64,000 bases of DNA from RYN-428 sp035551995. Lineage in GTDB: Bacteria > Planctomycetota > Phycisphaerae > Tepidisphaerales > Tepidisphaeraceae. Below are positions 17,959 to 26,861 of the stretch, in pieces. A program made the position numbers and the translations under genes. The notes beneath the pieces are model-generated. The model was not told where the DNA came from. It saw only the letters and a program-made list of their open reading frames with translations, and searched no databases. The stretch spans positions 121,296 through 185,295 of the forward strand of contig DASZME010000087.1 in the NCBI GenBank assembly GCA_035551995.1, written 5' to 3'. How positions within the stretch are numbered: the stretch's first letter is position 1; every line of letters starts with the position of its first letter.

Positions 17959-19134
17959 GTGACTGCTACTGGACGCGATCAAACTTCGGTGCGGACCCTT
18001 CTGGAAAATCTCAAGAAGTCGGTTCCGTTTTCTGGGGGTCTTCTTATCAGCGTGGTGCCGCGCGGCGGTTTGCAAATCGCCCAGCCGGCGCATGTCCCCG
18101 AGGCGCTTCTCAAAAGCTACAGCCGCGGATTCGACATGGAGGACCGCCTGAGTTGGCAGACGATTTTCAAAGGCAAGCCCCTCCGCGCCAGTGATGTCTA
18201 CGGACGTGATGAGCTGGATGAGACGTCGTATGTGCAGGATCTGCTCCAGCCGCAAGGATATAAATACGCGCTGGCCCTGCCGTTGGCGGCGCCTGTGCTG
18301 GAAGGATATCCGGGCGTCGTGCATGTGTTCCGCGCCGCGACGGAGGGCGACTTTACCGGCAAGGAGATCGAGGCGCTGATGGGCGTGATTCATCAGTTCG
18401 ACGCTAAGCGCCAAGGCGCGCGGAATGGAAAAAATCGCTCCTCGAACTTGAACCAGCAAACGGCCGGCGATTCGGCGGCTGTCGCATTCGCCATCGTTGA
18501 CGGCAAACTAAAGTCGCAATACAACGCCGCCGGGCTCGCCGCGCTGGATCATCATCTTCGCGATCAAATGCTCGACCATGCCAAGCGGCGCATGCATCAG
18601 GTCAACGGCCACGGTCCCACCACCGATCGCATTCAAGTCCCCGACTCGCACGGCGATGTCTGGGTTTTCCGGCTGATCAGTTTCAAGAAGTTTCCGGCGC
18701 TGGGAGAGGGCTCCTACACGTTTATCTGTCGTCAGCCCGCCTGTACCGACTGGGGCCAGGTGAAGCCGCAGGATTTCCAGGCCGATTCGGAATTGTCGCG
18801 GTTGATACCGGCGATAAAATTTATGCAGCAGGAATTCAGTCACGGCCCGACCCTGGTTGACATCGCCAAGGAAGTACATCTCAGCCCGTTTCACTTCCAC
18901 CGCCGATTCACCGAATTGCTGGGGCTCACGCCAAAGCAATATCTTCTGGATTGTCAAATCCACGAAGCCAAGACCGAGCTGTTGGCCCGCGAGAAGGAAT
19001 TGTCGCAGATCGCCAAGGATTGCGGCTTTGCCCATCAGAGCCATTTCACCAGCCGCTTTAAGCAGGCGAGCGGTCTCACGCCGACGCGCTGGCGCCGAAT
19101 GATGAACGATCGGCAGCGTGAATCCGACAATTAA
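17959..19134 (+). CDS. AraC-family transcriptional regulator with N-terminal sensor domain
   Basis: 391 residues from a GTG at 17959 that has GGAAGG six bases upstream. An earlier ATG at 17893 would add a hydrophobic AT-rich leader and is less likely. The N-terminal ~270 residues look like one or two small sensory domains (GAF-like), with no membrane span. The C-terminal ~100 residues are a typical double helix-turn-helix: TLVDIAKEVHLSPFHFHRRF, TELLGLTPKQYL, then LSQIAKDCGFAHQSHFTSRF and ASGLTPTRWR. It converges with the cytochrome/DUF1501 cluster across a shared terminator. Its targets are unknown. Confidence 0.88.
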   Translation: MTATGRDQTSVRTLLENLKKSVPFSGGLLISVVPRGGLQIAQPAHVPEALLKSYSRGFDMEDRLSWQTIFKGKPLRASDVYGRDELDETSYVQDLLQPQGYKYALALPLAAPVLEGYPGVVHVFRAATEGDFTGKEIEALMGVIHQFDAKRQGARNGKNRSSNLNQQTAGDSAAVAFAIVDGKLKSQYNAAGLAALDHHLRDQMLDHAKRRMHQVNGHGPTTDRIQVPDSHGDVWVFRLISFKKFPALGEGSYTFICRQPACTDWGQVKPQDFQADSELSRLIPAIKFMQQEFSHGPTLVDIAKEVHLSPFHFHRRFTELLGLTPKQYLLDCQIHEAKTELLAREKELSQIAKDCGFAHQSHFTSRFKQASGLTPTRWRRMMNDRQRESDN

Positions 19135-19164
19135 ACGCTCGGGACATGAATCCGAAAAAGTCCC

Positions 19165-19209
19165 CAACGAATAAAGGCCGGGCGCGAATCGCCAGGCTTT
19201 TATTCGTTG
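19165..19209. terminator. Bidirectional hairpin between convergent genes
   Basis: CAACGAATAAA at 19165-19175 is perfectly complementary to TTTATTCGTTG at 19199-19209, with GGCC/GGC pairs extending the stem inward. It lies between the stop of the AraC-type gene (19134) and the stop of the minus-strand cytochrome gene (19217). Runs of A and T flank the stem on both strands. Confidence 0.6.
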
Positions 19210-19216
19210 AGGGCTC

Positions 19217-20434
19217 TTACTTCATCGGGACCTGCGCCGGACTTGCCAGGTACGCGATCAAATCGCGCGCGTCGTTGATGCCAAGCCCCTCCAGCAAACC
19301 TTCGGGCATCATCGAAACCGCCGACGTCCGCCGGCTTTTTATCTGGTTCTTCGGCAGGGTTGTTTCCGCGACCGTATCGCGAAGGGACAGCGTCGCGTCG
19401 GTTTCCCCTTTGACGATGCCGGTGAGGGTTTGACCGTCGTTTGTTTCGATCACGGTCATGTAATAATCCTTGGCTACGACGGCGCTTGGATCGACGACGT
19501 TTTCCAGCACATAATCCAGATTGGCGCGCTGCGATCCGGTCAGTTCCGGTCCCACTTTCCCGCCCGCGTCGAACAACGTATGACACACGGCACACGTCTT
19601 GGCGAAAACCGCCCGCCCGTGCGACAGATCGGCCTTGGCCAGCATGTCCGGCGTAAACGTCTTCTTATACATCCCGATCAGTTTCGCTTTATCCTTGGCG
19701 GGGGGACGCACGCTGCCATAAAACTTCTTGAGCCGTTCGTCGATCGCGCGGTCGTGCAAACCGGCAAGCTGGCGAACCGTAAAAGCCGACACGTCGGCAT
19801 GAGGGACCTGGCCCTTCTCCACCGCGTCCAGCAACGGAACGGCCCATGCCGCCCGCGATGAAAGCGTATTCACCGCCTCGCGGCGCTCGACGTCGCTCAA
19901 CTTGCCGTAACGATCGAGAATGGCGCCGGGCGTGGCGGCCTCGGAATAAGCGGCCAGACCGCGAATGCAAACGCCTCGCATCGCCGGATCGTCCAGCAGG
20001 GACAAAAGAATCTTCCCCGTCTGGTTATCGTGAGCGCCGGCGAGCGCGTCGATCGCCATTAACCGCTCGGCCGGGTCTGACCGGGCGTCGGCCGCCTTGC
20101 TCCGCAGCGCCGCGACCGCGTCGGCGTCGCCGAACATGAGCGCGAGGGCGGCGGATTGGTCGCGAACGTCGGCGTTCGGGCTCTTCTGCAACTTCGGATA
20201 AATCGCCCGCCATCCCAGCGGCATCGGAATGTCACGACGCCCTTTGAGCGCCTCGGAAACACCCCGCAGCACATCCGCCTCGGCGGCGGGATCATCAAGC
20301 TTTGCGAGCAAATCAACGACGATGTTCAAACCCCGCCCCGGCGCCTGCGGTCCGGCGGCGAAAATCAACCGGGCCATCATGACCGAAGCCAGGAGACCGG
20401 GCAGCAAACGGCGCTTCATGGAATTCTTCGACAT
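19217..20434 (-). CDS. HEAT-like repeat protein with C-terminal c-type cytochrome domain
   Basis: 405 residues with a signal peptide (LLPGLLASVMMARLIFAAG). Residues about 35-240 are Ala/Leu/Asp-rich helical repeats of HEAT type. The C-terminal domain carries a single haem c site, CAVCH (Cys281, Cys284, His285), in the context GRAVFAKTCAVCHTLF and KVGPELTGSQR. That is the putative haem-binding domain found at the end of large planctomycete/verrucomicrobial dehydrogenases. Here the beta-propeller part of those proteins is missing. It is the last gene of the minus-strand cluster and probably an exported electron carrier. Confidence 0.85.
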   Translation of the reverse strand: MSKNSMKRRLLPGLLASVMMARLIFAAGPQAPGRGLNIVVDLLAKLDDPAAEADVLRGVSEALKGRRDIPMPLGWRAIYPKLQKSPNADVRDQSAALALMFGDADAVAALRSKAADARSDPAERLMAIDALAGAHDNQTGKILLSLLDDPAMRGVCIRGLAAYSEAATPGAILDRYGKLSDVERREAVNTLSSRAAWAVPLLDAVEKGQVPHADVSAFTVRQLAGLHDRAIDERLKKFYGSVRPPAKDKAKLIGMYKKTFTPDMLAKADLSHGRAVFAKTCAVCHTLFDAGGKVGPELTGSQRANLDYVLENVVDPSAVVAKDYYMTVIETNDGQTLTGIVKGETDATLSLRDTVAETTLPKNQIKSRRTSAVSMMPEGLLEGLGINDARDLIAYLASPAQVPMK

Positions 20435-20470
20435 CGGATGGTCTTCTAACCTTTTGGCGCTGCCCGTGCC

Positions 20471-20498
20471 CGCCGCTACCGGATCGCCGCTACCGGAT
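20471..20498. repeat. Two tandem copies of a 14-base unit
   Basis: CGCCGCTACCGGAT occurs twice in direct succession in the spacer between two cytochrome genes, followed by degenerate further units (CGCCAGAACCGGAA and similar). Probably slippage of a short GC-rich unit. Confidence 0.6.
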
Positions 20499-20569
20499 CG
20501 CCAGAACCGGAACGCCGCGACCGGAACGGCGCATCGGGAAAAACCAGCAGGCGCCCGGTAAAATCGGCG

Positions 20570-23527
20570 TTATCCTTTCGATACCGCTCCCGGCGGATTC
20601 AGCCCCGCTTCCTGCACCTTCTTCTGGTATTCGGCAGTGAGTTGCTCCAATTTCCCCTTCGCGACCGCCACCGCCTTGGTGGCCGCCTCGACGGCGACCT
20701 TCCTTTTGGCGACCTCCGCCATCGACGCGGCGGACGCTTTCTCAAGCGTTTCGATTTTCTTGGGAATACCGGTCAATTCCGCCTTGGTTTTTTCCAGCGC
20801 GGCCTGGGCCGACTCCACCGCTTTTACCGCGGATTTGGCCGCATCCGCTTTCGCCCCGGCGTCCTGCTTGACCGCGTCGATCCCAACCGACAGGGCTTCA
20901 ATGGTCGATTTGGCCCGGCTTGCCGCGTCGGCCAGCGATTGATCGCCCGGGCTTTTCTGCGACTCGGCCGCAAGCTTCTGTGAGAGTGCATTGGCTTGCG
21001 TGAGAAGCGATTGCTTCTCCTCGAACATCGCCTGGGCGGCTTGCGATGAATTTGTAGCGCTTGCCACCAACCAGCGCGCTTTCTCCAACGCCGACTCCAA
21101 TTCCTTCACGGCGGCGGTGGGATCCATCGACACCTTTTTCGCGGCGGCGGCCGCCGCTGCGTTATTATCCGCTTCGGCCTGTGCCGTCTTTACCGCGGCG
21201 GCGAGCTGATCGCGCTCGGACTGGCGGGCCGTCAGTTCCTGCCTGGCGGCGTAAACGCCCAGGTAGAATTGTCCGATCTTCAGCCGGGCCACCTCCTGCT
21301 TTGCCGACACAAGCTGCTGCACGGCGGCATCGGCGGCGGATTTGGCCTTGCCGGCGTCAGCCTGCGCGACCTTCGCACGCTCGGCCGCCGGTTCGACCGC
21401 CTTCTCCGCGGCAAGCGAATCGGCCTTGGCCCGGGGGATCGCCGCGTCGGCTTCTTTACGAACGACACGCATCTTCTCGGCCGCCGCCGTCTGGTCGGCG
21501 ATCGTCTTTTTCGCGGCCGCCAGTGCGTCGTCGGCTTCCTTCGCCTTTCCTTCGGCCGTCGCCATCTTTCCGTTCAGCGTTTTCAGCGCAACCGTTCGGG
21601 CTTCCAATTCCGCCTTCGCGGCGTCCAGTTCCTCGTTTGCCTTGCTTGCCGCCGCTTTTTTTTCCTTCGCGGCTGACGCAAGTTTTTCGTCGTCGGGTTT
21701 CTTGTCGGCTTCCGCTTGTGCCGAGACCAGCGATTCCCTGGCGGCGGCCAAGGCATTCCGCCGGGCGTTCACCGTTTCCTGCAGGGTATTCAGCTGGGTT
21801 TGAACGGACTTGACGGCGGCGATCGCCTCCTCGCGCGCTTTGTCGGCATGCGCGGCGGCGGTTCGCTTGCCGGCGACGTCGGCCTCGGCGGCTTTTGACG
21901 CCGCCTTGGCCGCCTGCACGGCGTCGTCGGCCGACTTGCGCCGCAATTCGGCGTCGCCGATCGCGGCCTTTGCGGCGGCGGCGGCGGATTCGGCGGATTT
22001 CTGGTCGGCCGTCGCCTTGTCGGCGGCGGCCTGCGCGGCGGCGCCGCCGGCGTTTGCCTTGTCGATCGCCGAAGCAAGCTCCCCGATCCGCTTTTCCGCC
22101 GCCGAAAGCCGTTCGGACAGCGGCGCCGGGTTGGACGAAAGATTGCCGAGTAATTTCCCGTCGGCGGCGTCCCAGACGCGCAGCTCGCCCGTCCAGTCGC
22201 CGCCGATCACGCGCTTGCCGTCGGCGTCGAACGTGGCATGCAGCGCAATATCACTAAACGGTTCGAACTGGCGGACCTGCGTTCCGTCCGCCGTCCAGAT
22301 CTTCACCGTTTTATCCCGGCCGCTGGTTACAAGGCGGCCGTCATGGGTGAAGGCGACCGACAAGACTCCCCCGGCATGGGCTTGCCAGCTCTTGGCTTCC
22401 TTGCCGGATTGCATGTCCCACAGCTTGACGGTTCCGTCTTCGCTGGCGCTGGCCAGGAAGTTGGAATCGTCGCGGAACGCGACGGAAGTGACGGCGGCCT
22501 TATGGCCGGCGCAGTTATATAGTTCGTTGCCGCTCTTGGCTTCCCACACCCACATGCCGCCCGCCCGATCCGCGCTGGCCAGCATGACGCCGTCGCCGCT
22601 GTACGCGACCGCCGTTACCCAATCGGTGTGCTTTTTGGTGACGTGCACGAGCGCCCCGTCGCGCGTCGAATAAATCTTAAACGTCTTGGTTGGTCCGCCG
22701 AGGGCGACATTGGCCTGATCGGGGCTGATATCGGCCGCGAGGACTGAATCGAATTCGTCGCCGACGTCGGTGAGCTTGTTGCCGGTGGAAAGATCCCAAA
22801 GGGCGACCTTCCCGCTCTTGCCCGCCACGCCGCCCCCGATGAGCAGCACGCGGCCGCTCCTGCTGAACTGCACGACCTGCGGCTCGCCGCTTTCAAACGG
22901 CACCACGCCGAGCAGGCCGAGCGTATCGGTATTGAACAGCAAGACCTGATGCTGCGCGCCGATCGCCACGACCGGCGACCATGGGCTCGACGCCATGCAG
23001 GGCGTGGCCCACTGTCGATCGGCATGCACCACCGGCTCGGGCAGCAAATCCCGCGGCATCAGCGGAGGGCCGTCAGGCTTGCGCAACGAAGACGCCGAGA
23101 CCGTCATGTCGATTTTCGGCTTGGTCGAAACGACCGCTTTCCCGGTGGCCGTTTCCAGCGCGCCGCCGGCGATCCACGCCTTGATGATGGCCAATTCCTT
23201 GTCGGGAAGCTTGTCCTTCTTGGGCGGCATCGTCGGTTCTTCGGCGTGGGTGACGGCTTTATAGAGCAGGCTGCCGTCAGGATCGCCGGAATTGATGACC
23301 ACGCCGTTGTTGCTGCCGGCAAGCGCAGTCTGATAGGTGCTGAGATCGAGCCCGGCTTTTTTCTTGTCGGGATTGTGACAATTCAGGCACGAATTTCGGA
23401 AGATCGGCAGAACATGGTCCTGATAGTTGATCTTGTCCGCGGCAAAGAGGGGAGAAACCGACAATAACGCCGCCGCCGCGGCGCTTGCCAATTGGATCGA
23501 ACGCGATTGCTTCATCAAACGAGCCAT
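20570..23527 (-). CDS. Planctomycete cytochrome c + WD40 + long coiled-coil protein
   Basis: 985 residues from the ATG at 23527, which has AGGAG eight bases upstream; that AGGAG runs into the in-frame GTG nine bases earlier and so excludes it as the start. A signal peptide is followed by a planctomycete-type c cytochrome domain with CLNCH (Cys47, Cys50, His51) and the companion GSLLYKAVTHAEEPTMPP. WD40 repeats follow (about residues 150-470), for example VTSVAFRDDSNFLASASEDG, TVKLWDMQSGKEAKSW and LRVWDAADGK. The last ~500 residues are almost pure Ala/Lys/Glu heptads, a very long exported coiled coil. It is part of the minus-strand cluster. A role in surface electron transfer or structure is inference. 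Confidence 0.88.
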   Translation of the reverse strand: MARLMKQSRSIQLASAAAAALLSVSPLFAADKINYQDHVLPIFRNSCLNCHNPDKKKAGLDLSTYQTALAGSNNGVVINSGDPDGSLLYKAVTHAEEPTMPPKKDKLPDKELAIIKAWIAGGALETATGKAVVSTKPKIDMTVSASSLRKPDGPPLMPRDLLPEPVVHADRQWATPCMASSPWSPVVAIGAQHQVLLFNTDTLGLLGVVPFESGEPQVVQFSRSGRVLLIGGGVAGKSGKVALWDLSTGNKLTDVGDEFDSVLAADISPDQANVALGGPTKTFKIYSTRDGALVHVTKKHTDWVTAVAYSGDGVMLASADRAGGMWVWEAKSGNELYNCAGHKAAVTSVAFRDDSNFLASASEDGTVKLWDMQSGKEAKSWQAHAGGVLSVAFTHDGRLVTSGRDKTVKIWTADGTQVRQFEPFSDIALHATFDADGKRVIGGDWTGELRVWDAADGKLLGNLSSNPAPLSERLSAAEKRIGELASAIDKANAGGAAAQAAADKATADQKSAESAAAAAKAAIGDAELRRKSADDAVQAAKAASKAAEADVAGKRTAAAHADKAREEAIAAVKSVQTQLNTLQETVNARRNALAAARESLVSAQAEADKKPDDEKLASAAKEKKAAASKANEELDAAKAELEARTVALKTLNGKMATAEGKAKEADDALAAAKKTIADQTAAAEKMRVVRKEADAAIPRAKADSLAAEKAVEPAAERAKVAQADAGKAKSAADAAVQQLVSAKQEVARLKIGQFYLGVYAARQELTARQSERDQLAAAVKTAQAEADNNAAAAAAAKKVSMDPTAAVKELESALEKARWLVASATNSSQAAQAMFEEKQSLLTQANALSQKLAAESQKSPGDQSLADAASRAKSTIEALSVGIDAVKQDAGAKADAAKSAVKAVESAQAALEKTKAELTGIPKKIETLEKASAASMAEVAKRKVAVEAATKAVAVAKGKLEQLTAEYQKKVQEAGLNPPGAVSKG

Positions 23528-23727
23528 GCGTGCCACTCCTGAAATATGTGGTTACTTCACTGAATACCGGAATGAAAAGCGGGTGTTTACCGCAGCTCCG
23601 ATGATCTCGGAAATCTGGACATTTGAGATCTGGAACTATCTGAAATCTCTGAATTAAATGCGAATTGCATCGGCCGGCGGAGTCATAACTGTGCGGCAGG
23701 AGCGATGTCATGCTTATTCATGAATCC

Positions 23728-23925
23728 TCAATTCCCTCCGCGCCGGGTTCGCTCCGCCAAACGCCTTCCGTGGGTGAATCCCCAAATCCAAATTATGGGG
23801 CCAGCAATTGCCCCGACAGCGCCCGCCGGAAAAGGCGCCATCGATCCGAACGCGAAAACAACGAAACCTGCGACTTGATAAACCACGGGAGACCATGCGC
23901 GCCAAAGGCTTGGTTTCCGGTTCAT
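23728..23925 (-). CDS. Small two-span membrane protein
   Basis: 65 residues. The middle is hydrophobic (VVYQVAGFVVFAFGSM and AGAVGAIAGPIIWIWGF) and fits two membrane helices with a basic tail (HGRRLAERTRR). It lies downstream of the DUF1549 gene in the same direction. The ATG at 23925 has a purine-rich stretch just upstream, but too close for an ideal ribosome-binding site. I do not recognise a family. Confidence 0.45.
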   Translation of the reverse strand: MNRKPSLWRAWSPVVYQVAGFVVFAFGSMAPFPAGAVGAIAGPIIWIWGFTHGRRLAERTRRGGN

Positions 23926-24055
23926 TCCCCAATCTCAACTTCTTCCCGCCATTTAGACATCATCCCCCCATAATCGGCTTCGCCACGGGCCTTTTAGGCG
24001 CGCGAGATGTTTTTCCGCCAACTTTCGAGGGCAAGCGCCTCAGGGCTTACCAAAT

Positions 24056-24256
24056 CTATTTGCGTTCGTCGCTTGTGCGCGTCAGGGCGAAGTAGACCAC
24101 ATAGATCCACGAAAGGACGCCGGCCAGTATCGCCCACAGAATTGAACGATTCCGCTGCCACGAGCAAACCACCGCGATCACGCCGCCCAGTTCGATTCCC
24201 GAACCGGCGGCGGTGTTTACGGTCGCGACGGCAAGTTGCGCGGTAAGTGAGTTCAA
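24056..24256 (-). CDS. Small hydrophobic membrane protein
   Basis: 66 residues if the TTG at 24256 is used; the exact start is uncertain. The conserved-looking core, GGVIAVVCSWQRNRSILWAI followed by LAGVLSWIYVVYFALTR, resembles the short two-helix membrane proteins of about 50-60 residues found in several bacterial phyla. It begins 23 bases after the DUF1549/DUF1553 stop, so it is probably co-transcribed. Function unknown. Confidence 0.55.
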   Translation of the reverse strand: MNSLTAQLAVATVNTAAGSGIELGGVIAVVCSWQRNRSILWAILAGVLSWIYVVYFALTRTSDERK

Positions 24257-24278
24257 CGTCCGACGGATTCCACGAGCC

Positions 24279-26732
24279 TCAATGATTGAACAAGAATTCC
24301 TGTGAGTTCAGTAGCGCCCAGAAAACATCGACGATTACTTTCGATTTTTCGTTGCCCGCCTGCGCGATCTGGGCGCTGAGCGAACCCATTTCGCCGTCGC
24401 TCGGCATACGCCCCAGGCAGCGGATATACAGGTCGGCCACCATCCGCTGTGGCGTTTCGCCGGCCTTGAACATCTCGTTGATGAAAGGACTGTTCGACAC
24501 TTTCTGGTGAACGGTGCTGCCGTTGATCATCGAGAGGGCCTGCGACAGATTCGGGTCCATCTTCACCTCGCAAGAGCAGACGGTTTCGCGCGTCGCCCGG
24601 CCGAAAGTGGTGAGGAAATAGTCGCTGGTCGATCCGTCGGCAATTTCGACGGCGCGGGCGCCGAGCGGCAGGCCGCGGAATTTGTCCTTCGTGCCGGTCG
24701 CTTGCGTGATGCAGTCGAGCAACACCTCCGCCCGCATCCGGCGAATGCCCGAATGCGAAAAATTACGATCGTCGGTCTCGTTGGTCGCGTTGGTCTCGGC
24801 GGCAAGCTGATATGTGCGCGACGTGCAGATGTCGCGAACCAGCCGCTTGAAGTCGTAATGATACTCCGTGAATTTCTCGCCGAGCGCCTCCAGAAGCTCG
24901 GGATTGACGGCCGGGTTGCTCACGCGAACGTCATCGACGGGATCGATGATCCCTTTGCCGAAAAAGTGAGCCCACACGATGTTCGACAAATTCTTGGCGA
25001 AGTAAGGGTTGTCCGAAGATGCCAGCCACTTGGCCAACACCACGCGCCGATCCTTCCCCTCGACGTCCGGCGTATCGCCGCCGAGGAACTTGGGCTTTAC
25101 GACGCGGCCGCCGACGGGATGAGTCACTTCGCCGTTGCCGCGATTGAAGACGATGGTTTCACGATGGTCTTCGGCCGGCTTGCGGCCGACCTGGCTGAAG
25201 AAGGCGGCGAAGCCGTAGTAATCGTTCATCGTCCAGCGGTCGAACGGGTGATTGTGGCACTGGGCGCACTGGATGCGCATCCCCATGAAAACCTGGGCCG
25301 CGTTCTCGGCGACTTTCAGCGTATCGGTGGTTACCTGGTAATAGTTGGTGGCGGGATTCTTGAAGGTGCCCCCGTTGGCGCCGAGAATTTCCTGGACGAT
25401 CTGGTCAAAGGGAACGTTCTTCTGGATCTTTTCTTCCAGCCAGTTGTAGTAGAGCAGGGCGTTCTTGTAATAGACCTGCTGGTTGTCCGAGCGAATCTCG
25501 AGCAGTTCCGCCCATTTCATCACCCACATGTCCACGAACTCTTTGCGCGAGATCAGATCGTCGACCAGTTTCTCCCGTTTTTGAGAGTCCTTGTCGGCCA
25601 AGAAGGCGGCGTGTTCTTCCGGGGTCGGAAGCGTTCCGCAAATATCGATGTGCGCCCGGCGCAGGAACGATTCGTCGCTGCACAGTTCGGACGGGACGAT
25701 CCGCAGCTTTTTCAGCTTGGCGTCCACCAGCGTATCGATGTAGTTGTTTTCGTGAACTTTCGGAAACGAATATTGCAAGCCCTTGGGAACCACGATCGCC
25801 TGTGAGCCGACGGTGAAGGTGGAGAAGCGAGCCATGACAAAGGCTTCGCCGCGAGCGCCGGCGTTGCAGACGCCTTCTTCGTTCATCTTGGCGGAGTTGT
25901 CGTTGTTGCTGAGGAAGAGAACGAGCCTGGTGACGTCGCGGTCGGACCCGTCGGAGTAGTGGGCGCGGACGGTCATCCGCTGCGAGGTTCCTTCTTCAAG
26001 GACCATCTGCCTGGGCAGAATTTCAAGCGACGTCGCCGTCGCCACCGTCGGAGCGTCGTCGAGCGCGCCGGCCTTGAGCCAGGCGAGCATCGTGTTGTAC
26101 ATCGGCGTGTTGGGTTTGAAGCGTTCGCCGCCGGTGTGGGGAACCTTGCCGGTGGACTTCATCAGCAGCAGGCTTTCTTCCGGCAGCGCGAGATTGATGC
26201 GGCGGGTGGAAAGCTGGCGGGTCAGCGAGTTGTAGTCGGACACCGGATCGTAGCCGAAGAGCGAGAGATGAAAGCCGTCTTTCCCGCGGGCGGCGCCGTG
26301 GCATCCGCCGACGTTACAGCCGGACCGCATGAAGATCGGCATCACGTCCAGCCGAAAGCTGACGGGTCGCTCGACTTTCGCGTCCTTGACCTTGACCGGC
26401 AACGTCATTGACTGATCGTGCCAGGAGACTTTCAATTCGGTTTGCCCATCGGCCAGCGGCTTGAGAATATTGCCTTCGATCGCCGCCAGTTTCGGGTCGG
26501 CCAGCTCGAACTTGGCTTGGTCGGTGACGTCCTCGGTAACGCCGTCGGGGCGCGTGACGCGGGCGACGACGGATTGGAAGTCGCCGGACGTTTCAAGATT
26601 GACGTCGGGTGGAAAAACCTGAAACGGCGCCGGCGATCGCGACGCCGCCGCTACGTCGGCCCGTGCGGTGACGACGGGGGAGACAAGGGCGAAGGCCATC
26701 AAGGCGACGAGCTTGGGGATGGTACGTTTCAT
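24279..26732 (-). CDS. DUF1549/DUF1553 planctomycete cytochrome-type protein
   Basis: 817 residues from the ATG at 26732, the one directly before the signal peptide (LVALMAFALVSPVVTARA); the longer frame is not supported. Order seen: an Ig-like Big_2 domain (about 35-115), then RLDVMPIFMRSGCN-VGGCHG with a CX4CH haem-like motif (Cys139, Cys144, His145), a second Ig-like segment, DUF1549 (YIDTLVDAKLKKLRI, LCSDESFLRRAHIDICGTLP) and DUF1553 with CAQCHNHPFDRW and WAHFFGKGIIDPVDD. This is a standard planctomycete architecture, predicted to be exported and of unknown function. It is flanked by a PPC-domain protein and a DUF1501 protein, its usual partners. Confidence 0.93.
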   Translation of the reverse strand: MKRTIPKLVALMAFALVSPVVTARADVAAASRSPAPFQVFPPDVNLETSGDFQSVVARVTRPDGVTEDVTDQAKFELADPKLAAIEGNILKPLADGQTELKVSWHDQSMTLPVKVKDAKVERPVSFRLDVMPIFMRSGCNVGGCHGAARGKDGFHLSLFGYDPVSDYNSLTRQLSTRRINLALPEESLLLMKSTGKVPHTGGERFKPNTPMYNTMLAWLKAGALDDAPTVATATSLEILPRQMVLEEGTSQRMTVRAHYSDGSDRDVTRLVLFLSNNDNSAKMNEEGVCNAGARGEAFVMARFSTFTVGSQAIVVPKGLQYSFPKVHENNYIDTLVDAKLKKLRIVPSELCSDESFLRRAHIDICGTLPTPEEHAAFLADKDSQKREKLVDDLISRKEFVDMWVMKWAELLEIRSDNQQVYYKNALLYYNWLEEKIQKNVPFDQIVQEILGANGGTFKNPATNYYQVTTDTLKVAENAAQVFMGMRIQCAQCHNHPFDRWTMNDYYGFAAFFSQVGRKPAEDHRETIVFNRGNGEVTHPVGGRVVKPKFLGGDTPDVEGKDRRVVLAKWLASSDNPYFAKNLSNIVWAHFFGKGIIDPVDDVRVSNPAVNPELLEALGEKFTEYHYDFKRLVRDICTSRTYQLAAETNATNETDDRNFSHSGIRRMRAEVLLDCITQATGTKDKFRGLPLGARAVEIADGSTSDYFLTTFGRATRETVCSCEVKMDPNLSQALSMINGSTVHQKVSNSPFINEMFKAGETPQRMVADLYIRCLGRMPSDGEMGSLSAQIAQAGNEKSKVIVDVFWALLNSQEFLFNH

Positions 26733-26861
26733 GGTTGAAGGTCCGTTGGTTTTCTCGGTCCGTAAAAAGCGCGAACAAGAGAGTAAAGGAAAACGAGCGA
26801 CTCTGGAAACGCGGGAGGTGAGATGCTTACCCTCTACACACCCCGTCTCACGCTCCACTCG

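Noticed and set aside
21061..21813. Long plus-strand frame opposite the WD40/coiled-coil gene
   Set aside because: Its sequence is Arg/Pro/Ser-rich as expected for the antisense of Ala/Lys coiled coil, and it lacks a ribosome-binding site.
24507..25805. 432-codon frame antisense to the DUF1549 gene
   Set aside because: The opposite frame has clear DUF1549/DUF1553 motifs; this one shows only composition-driven text.
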